Source: Salvelinus alpinus | Taxonomy: Eukaryota > Chordata > Actinopteri > Salmoniformes > Salmonidae | Assembly: GCF_045679555.1 (NCBI RefSeq) | Contig: NC_092094.1 | Span: 13,756,612-13,820,611, forward strand | DNA: 64,000 nt | Reading direction: 5' to 3' | Part shown: positions 61,701 through 64,000 of the stretch, in pieces | Layout of the letters: every line of letters starts with the position of its first letter | How positions within the stretch are numbered: the first letter of the stretch is position 1 | Translations under genes and position numbers: made by a program | Notes under the pieces: model-generated | Told to the model about the DNA's origin: nothing | The model's input: the letters and a program-made list of their open reading frames with translations, nothing else | Databases searched by the model: none

Positions 61701-63871
61701 CTATAAAGCCCAATGTCACGGGGCGATGACGTTACACTATAAAGCCCAATGTCATGGGGCGATGACGTTACACTATAAAGCCCAATGTCACGGGGCGATG
61801 ACGTTACACTATAAAGCCCAATGTCACGGGACGATGACGTTACACTATAAAGCCCAATGTCACGGGGCGATGACGTTACACTATAACGCCCAATGTCACG
61901 GGGCGATGACGTTACACTATAAAGCCCAATGTCACGGGGCGATGACGTTACACTATAAAGCCCAATGTCATGGTGCGATGACGTTACACTATAAAGCCCA
62001 ATGTCATGGGGCGATGACGTTACAGATTCATAAATTCACTGAAGACAAATTGTAAACAGATTCATAAATTCACTGAAGACAAATTGAAAACAGATTCATA
62101 AATTCACTGAAGACAAATTGTAAACAGATTCATAAATTCACTGAAGACAAATGTAAACAGATTCATCAATTTACTGAAGACAAATGAAAATTTGAAATTT
62201 GAAATACATGAAATTGCTCCACTCACATTTATAATTACCAAAATGTGTGAATATGTGAATGTTCATTCAATTTATCTCTCTCTCTCTCTGTAGAAAGTGT
62301 CTGTATGCTGCTGCTATTCGGTTCTTTATTTGATCATATCCTGGTGCCTAGTCACTTTACCCTGCCTTCACGTACATATCTACCTCAAATACCTTATTAT
62401 TATCTATCCTGATGCCTAGTCACTTTACCCTGCCTTCACATACATATCTACCTCAAATACCTTATTATTATCTATCCTGGTGCCTAGTCACTTTACCCTG
62501 CCTTCACATACATATCTACATCAAATACCTTATTTTATCTATCCTGGTGCCTAGTCACTTTACCCTGCCTTCACATACATATCTACATCAAATACCTTAT
62601 TATTATCTATCCTGGTGCCTAGTCACTTTACCCTGCCTTCATTTACATATCTACATCAAATACCTTATTATTATCTATCCTGGTGCCTAGTCACTTTACC
62701 CTGCCTTCACATACATATCTACATCAAATACCTTATTATTATCTATCCTGGTGCCTAGTCACTTTACCCTGCCTTCACATACATATCTACATCAAATACC
62801 TTATTATTATCTATCCTGATGCCTAGTCACTTTACCCTGCCTTCATGTACATATCTCCCTCAAATACATTATTATTATCTATCCTGATGCCTAGTCACTT
62901 TACCCTGCCTTCATTTACATATCTACCTCAAATACCTTATTATTATCTATCCTGATGCCAAGTCACTTTACCCTGCCTTCATTTACATATCTACCTCAAA
63001 TACCTTATCATTGTCTATCCTGATGCCTAGTCACTTTATCCTGCCTTCACGTACATATCTACCTCAAATACATTATTATTATCTATCCTGATGCCTAGTC
63101 ACTTTACCCTGCCTTTATTTACATATCTACCTCAAATACCTTATCATTGTCTATCCTGATGCCTAGTCACTTTATCCTGCCTTCATGTACATATCTACCT
63201 CAAATACCTTATTATTATCTATCCTGATGCCAAGTCACTTTACCCTGCCTTCATTTACATATCTACCTCAAATACCTTATCATTGTCTATCCTGATGCCT
63301 AGTCACTTTATCCTGCCTTCACGTACATATCTACCTCAAATACATTATTATTATCTATTCTGATGCCTAGTCACTTTACCCTGCCTTCACATACATATCT
63401 ACATCAAATACGTTATTATCTATGCTGATGCCTAGTCACTTTACCCTGCCTTCATGTACATATCTACCTCAAATACCTCGTACCTCTGCACATTGATGTG
63501 GTACTGGTACTCCCTGTATATAGCTCCATTCTTGTCTATTTTATTCCTTGTGTTACTATTTTTCTTCTTCTTCTTCTTTTTTAACTCTGCATCGTTGGGA
63601 AGGGCTCATGAGCAAGCAAGTCTACACCCATTGTATTCGGCGCACGTGACAAATACAATTTCACTAGATGCTGTGTCTGTCTGAAGTGTGTATTTTCTCT
63701 CCTCACAGTGTGCTGCTGTACGCTGTCTTCCTCCAGGGTACGGATGGTTCTCTCCTGCTCAGCCACCAGGCTCCTCAGGTAACTGATCTCCTCTCTCTGG
63801 ACCCCCAGCTCCCGGCCCCGTCTCAGCTCCTGCAGTCTGACCTCCTCTATCTTCTTGTGCCACTCGTTCAC
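40730..63871 (-). CDS. cep290: Centrosomal protein 290, C-terminal part (gene continues past the right edge)
   Basis: CEP290 is a long coiled-coil protein that links membrane and microtubules at the ciliary transition zone. Exons read on the minus strand: 63707-63871, 61105-61212, 59254-59388, 58773-59042, 57250-57357, 56076-56275, 55516-55729, 53802-53939, 53289-53510, 52849-52989, 48964-49109, 48525-48680, 48218-48320, 46062-46184, 45744-45830, 44744-44908, 44456-44578, 44197-44366, 42126-42267, 41710-41783, 41309-41397, 41050-41108, 40730-40918. Phases agree throughout and give 1,108 residues without the optional cassette at 46.57-47.91 kb. Blocks matching remembered human sequence in order: [92 protein letters not shown], and [16 protein letters not shown] near the end. 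The tail ends [13 protein letters not shown], shorter than in human. The N-terminal half lies outside. Confidence 0.96.
41552..41620. repeat. Short hairpin, 24-bp arms
   Basis: 41552-41575 (CGTATGGTTCACACATAGCT...) is complementary to 41597-41620 at 23 of 24 sites, with a 21-base loop. In a cep290 intron. It could be a tiny MITE remnant or a precursor-like hairpin; nothing more can be said. Confidence 0.8.
41920..42015. repeat. Short dispersed salmonid repeat (CACCCTATT family)
   Basis: ATGGCACCCTATTCTGTATG, then CACTACTTTTGACCAGAGCCC, and a mirrored GGGAACAGGGTGCCATTTGA make an imperfect palindrome of about 95 bp. Relatives occur at 27606-27670, 61015-61072 and 61312-61428. Probably a MITE; class not known to me. 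Confidence 0.65.
42380..44066. mobile_element. hAT-type element hosting a nested Tc1
   Basis: Left end CAGTGGTTCCCAAACTG (42380) and right end AGTTTTAGAACCCCTG (to 44066) are inverted. The flanking 8-mers CTTTAGGT (42372-42379) and CTCTAGGT (44067-44074) match at 7 of 8. Its own sequence is 42380-42479 plus about 43814-44066; the rest is the inserted Tc1. No transposase of its own. Confidence 0.85.
42480..43811. mobile_element. Chimeric Tc1-like element with ends from two families
   Basis: The left end is CAGTACCAGTCAAAAGTTTG, followed by a transposase start on the plus strand ([20 protein letters not shown], 42858 on). The right end is CCAAACTTTTGAAAGGCAGTG, belonging to a different salmonid Tc1 family. 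That family's transposase start lies on the minus strand near 43400-43410 and reads toward the centre, with [20 protein letters not shown] at about 43130-43190. Between them a plus-strand fragment of the second family ([20 protein letters not shown], 42940-43075) meets the antisense part, making an inverted pair. TA dinucleotides flank both outer ends (42478-42479, 43812-43813). Confidence 0.85.
45100..45388. mobile_element. Short Tc1-like element (ACATTAGGAACACCTTCCTA family) with insertion
   Basis: Ends CACCGAGTGTACAAAACATT and a complementary AAATGTTTTGTATACTCAGTG, TA on both sides (45098-45099, 45389-45390). A SINE- or LINE-tail-like sequence of about 155 bp (45199-45352, GTTGTAAATGAGAACTTGTT ... 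GGTTAAATAAAGGTGAAA) is inserted, with AAATACAATT repeated at both joints. A second family member is at 60181-60900. Confidence 0.85.
46377..46460 (+). mobile_element. Truncated SINE tail
   Basis: GTAGGCCGTCATTGTAAATA, then TTGTTCTTAACTGACTTGCA, then AAATAAAGGTTAAATAAAA. Only the 3' tail of an HpaI-like SINE is present, in a cep290 intron. Confidence 0.75.
46569..47914 (-). pseudogene. cep290: Acidic exon-like cassette of cep290, split by a MITE
   Basis: Between the in-phase exons 48218-48320 and 46062-46184 lies about 950 bp of coding-like minus-strand sequence. It is rich in Glu, Asp, Ser and Thr (47400-47914, [20 protein letters not shown] to [13 protein letters not shown]; 46890-46975, [18 protein letters not shown]; 46569-46880, [18 protein letters not shown] to [15 protein letters not shown]). 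The last piece ends in a good donor, AAG|GTACCA. The three pieces are in different frames and a MITE separates the first two. The flanking exons join in frame without it. It may be a lineage-specific optional exon now broken, or a decayed one. Human CEP290 has only a short linker here. Confidence 0.5.
46999..47393. mobile_element. MITE with TAGAAATAGAATGAATAG ends
   Basis: TAGAAATAGAATGAATAGAA at the left and TTCTATTCATTCTATTTCTA at the right are perfect inverted repeats about 395 bp apart. TTTGG occurs just outside both ends, a possible target duplication. The inside is AT-rich without a gene. A related piece occurs at 3322-3350 near eif4g2 (CCATAGAAATAAGAATAAAT). Confidence 0.8.
49240..50930 (-). 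mobile_element. LINE 3' end with expanded minisatellite
   Basis: On the minus strand the right part reads an RT C-terminus ([34 protein letters not shown], about 50740-50870). The 3' untranslated part follows and is mostly the 39-bp array at 49440-50655. 49240-49440 resembles the LINE's far 3' end (GTGAAATTCTTACTTACAAG as seen on the plus strand). In the cep290 intron between exons 52849-52989 and 48964-49109. Confidence 0.8.
49440..50655. repeat. 39-bp minisatellite, about 31 copies
   Basis: The unit is GTGGAGGCTATATACAGGGG followed by GTACCAGTACAGAGTCAAT. Variants alternate CTATATAC/CTCTATAC, CCAGTAC/CCGGTAC and GGGGGT/GGGAGT, and a few units lack 9 or 12 bases. Higher-order order is visible: a block of 6-7 units from 49900 recurs near 50200. 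Because 39 is a multiple of 3 and the unit has no stop, long frames run on both strands (up to 483 codons); these are not genes. Confidence 0.95.
50910..51210. mobile_element. Second LINE-like 3' sequence
   Basis: Begins with AAATCAAATCAAATGTTATT, then a body with GCAGATGTTACTGCGGGTGT and AAATGCTTATG, matching a very common salmonid LINE tail in antisense. Directly followed by the Sleeping Beauty-type Tc1 at 51213. Confidence 0.6.
51213..52816 (+). mobile_element. Tc1/mariner element, Sleeping Beauty-type, second copy
   Basis: Ends CAGTTGAAGTTGGAAGTTTA and complement, TA at 51211-51212 and 52817-52818. The transposase lies on the plus strand in pieces: the N-terminal start near 51570 ([15 protein letters not shown]), [20 protein letters not shown] at 52119, and [20 protein letters not shown] with [13 protein letters not shown] at 52340-52590. 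Several frame breaks. It ends 32 bp from the donor of the cep290 exon 52849-52989 and is opposite to the gene. Confidence 0.95.
54129..55497. mobile_element. Fold-back Tc1-like element (inverted duplicate)
   Basis: Outer ends are CAGTTGTGGCCAAATATATT and its complement. Both arms carry the same transposase C-terminal region pointing away from the centre: minus-strand [20 protein letters not shown] (54359-54775) and plus-strand [18 protein letters not shown] (about 54800-54860). The arms meet near 54677-54711 (AGGAGAC ... GTCTCC). TA follows the right end (55498-55499); the left neighbour is CA. The arms differ at many sites, so the duplication is not new. The right arm contains a further inserted repeat (55158-55425). 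Confidence 0.88.
55158..55425. mobile_element. Dispersed teleost repeat inside the fold-back element
   Basis: Contains AGCAAGCAATGCAGATGTAG, GTGGCTAGGAAAAACTCCCT and AGTCCTCTTCTGGCTGTGCC, blocks I know from a repeat spread through salmonid and other teleost DNA. I cannot assign its class. Its absence from the left arm shows it came after the inverted duplication or into one arm only. Confidence 0.7.
56300..57130. other. cep290 intron with an unclassified dispersed repeat
   Basis: Sequence from GTCGTTCCAGGAAAAGAGTG (56315) to about 57060 looks like a salmonid repeat I have met but cannot classify. No transposase, tRNA head or clear inverted ends found. Confidence 0.4.
57433..58600 (+). mobile_element. 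Tc1-like element lacking its right tip
   Basis: Left end CACTATATATACAAAAGTAT after TA (57431-57432). The transposase is on the plus strand, including the C-terminal frame 58217-58654 with [18 protein letters not shown] and [19 protein letters not shown]. The right end stops at CAGGTGTCCACAC (58600), without the roughly 20-bp tip complementary to the left end. Earlier transposase parts (57570-58100) are broken. In a cep290 intron, antisense to the gene. Confidence 0.88.
59503..60119. mobile_element. MITE with AGGGTTRCAAAGC ends
   Basis: The left end AGGGTTACAAAGC and right end GCTTTGCAACCCT are inverted. AATCT repeats directly outside (59498-59502, 60120-60124). The inside is very AT-rich with internal mirrored AACTTTGGT/ACCAAAGTT blocks. 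Family not identified. Confidence 0.7.
60181..60900. mobile_element. Tc1-like element with a nested HpaI-like SINE
   Basis: Ends CACTGAGTATACCAAACATT and a complementary AATGCTTTGTATATTCAGTG, TA on both sides (60179-60180, 60901-60902). A short minus-strand transposase remnant (60199-60387) is rich in [20 protein letters not shown]-like sequence. The SINE at 60534-60765 splits it. Same family as 45100-45388. Confidence 0.88.
60534..60765 (+). mobile_element. HpaI-like tRNA-derived SINE
   Basis: Head GGCTCCTGAGTGGCGCAGCG, box B GGTTTGATTCCAGACTG, body ATCACAACCGGCCGTGATTG, tail AATAAAGGTTAAATAAAA. Nearly full length and less decayed than the copy at 5700-6179. Confidence 0.85.
61015..61428. 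repeat. Two CACCCTATT-family short repeats flanking a cep290 exon
   Basis: 61015-61072 and 61312-61428 carry CCCAAATGGCAYCCTATT and mirrored AATAGGGTGCC / ATGCCATTTGGGGCAC blocks, one on each side of the exon 61105-61212. Same family as 41920-42015. Confidence 0.6.
61640..62020. repeat. 36-bp minisatellite, about 11 copies
   Basis: Unit GATGACGTTACACTATAAAG plus CCCAATGTCAYGGGGC. Copies are nearly identical, with C/T change in TCACGGGG/TCATGGGG as the main variant. 36 is a multiple of 3, so an open frame of 133 codons runs through; it is not a gene. In the cep290 intron 61213-63706. Confidence 0.95.
62023..62190. repeat. 34-bp tandem repeat, about 5 copies
   Basis: Units start CAGATTCATAAATTCACTGA at 62023, 62057, 62091 and 62125, then 62158 with one base lost. 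It begins inside the last unit of the 36-bp array. Confidence 0.92.
62350..63480 (+). repeat. 68-bp minisatellite, about 16-17 copies
   Basis: Unit GCCTAGTCACTTTACCCTGC, then CTTCACATACATATCTACCT, then CAAATACCTTATTATTATCT and ATCCTGAT; starts at 62414 and 62482 confirm the period. Longer-range order is visible in the AYGTACATATCT variants. The unit is typical of a salmonid LINE 3' untranslated region. Confidence 0.93.
63481..63665 (+). mobile_element. LINE 3' end following the 68-bp array
   Basis: ACATTGATGTGGTACTGGTA, CTGTATATAGCTCCATTCTTG, a TTC/TTT tract and GTATTCGGCGCACGTGACAA followed by ATACAATTTCAC form the known tail of a salmonid LINE in sense orientation. It ends about 40 bp from the cep290 exon 63707-63871. 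Confidence 0.75.
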
Positions 63872-64000
63872 CTGAGAACATTCATATAGAGTAGACAACA
63901 TGAGGAAAAACACATTTTCCCATGGAAGACAATAGACTGGAGTTTGGTGAGGAAGGATAGTTCCACTACTGGAGTTTGATGAGGAGGGAAAGTTCCACTA
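63872..64000 (-). other. cep290 intron, cut by the window edge
   Basis: A repeated block (CCACTACTGGAGTTTGRTGA-like, about 33 bp, near 63933 and 63965) suggests the start of another tandem repeat running out of the window. Confidence 0.5.

Noticed and set aside
61654-62055. 133-codon frame of [12 protein letters not shown] repeats
   Set aside because: Product of the 36-bp minisatellite, a multiple of three without stops.
62412-62690. 92-codon hydrophobic frame over the 68-bp array
   Set aside because: Frame drifts because 68 is not a multiple of three, and the sequence is a LINE 3'-end repeat.

Overview
The window is vertebrate nuclear DNA, almost certainly from a salmonid fish. Genes have many short exons with GT-AG introns. 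The introns and spacers are filled with repeats I know from salmon and trout: several Tc1/mariner families (including two copies of the Sleeping Beauty-type family), tRNA-derived HpaI-like SINEs, hAT-type short elements, and L2/CR1/Rex1-like LINEs with minisatellite 3' ends. I saw no bacterial operons, CRISPR arrays, LTR retroviruses or Polinton-like elements.

Five host genes are readable. (1) eif4g2 (DAP5/NAT1), + strand, about 2.8-17.65 kb: a 905-residue translation factor rebuilt from 20 coding exons, starting at a conserved GTG. (2) An unnamed 456-residue coiled-coil gene, - strand, 17.9-20.9 kb. (3) lyve1, + strand, 27.8-30.7 kb: a Link-domain hyaluronan receptor with a Ser/Thr/Pro stalk, a membrane helix and a cytoplasmic tail. 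(4) rlig1 (C12orf29 homologue, RNA 5'-phosphate/3'-OH ligase), + strand, 33.9-36.8 kb: 325 residues, catalytic Lys57. (5) cep290, - strand, from 40.7 kb past the right edge: the last 1,100 or so residues of the transition-zone coiled-coil protein. rlig1 and cep290 lie tail to tail, as in human 12q21. eif4g2 and lyve1 are neighbours in human 11p15. The window therefore joins two human synteny blocks, with a 3.2-kb junction made mostly of transposon.

Layout: 0-0.7 kb GA-rich tandem repeat; 1.08-1.62 and 2.02-2.18 kb hAT MITEs; 2.6-17.65 kb eif4g2 with nested SINEs and two Tc1 insertions in its introns; 17.9-20.9 kb coiled-coil gene; 21.6-25.06 kb decayed LINE with a 2A-like motif; 25-27.8 kb spacer; lyve1; 31.08-32.39 kb hAT element; 32.6-33.75 kb LINE fragment abutting the rlig1 promoter; rlig1; 36.8-40.5 kb spacer with a long inverted repeat and a Tc1 copy; 40.7-64 kb cep290, whose introns carry six further Tc1 copies, nested hAT elements, LINE 3' ends and four tandem arrays.

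The genes are not a functional cluster: they act in translation, lymphatic or endothelial hyaluronan binding, RNA repair and cilia. I found no clearly new biological system. The items most worth a second look are an acidic exon-like cassette in cep290 split by a MITE, a chimeric Tc1 element with ends from two families nested in a hAT element, a fold-back Tc1 ending 18 bp from a cep290 splice donor, and minisatellites grown from LINE 3' ends.
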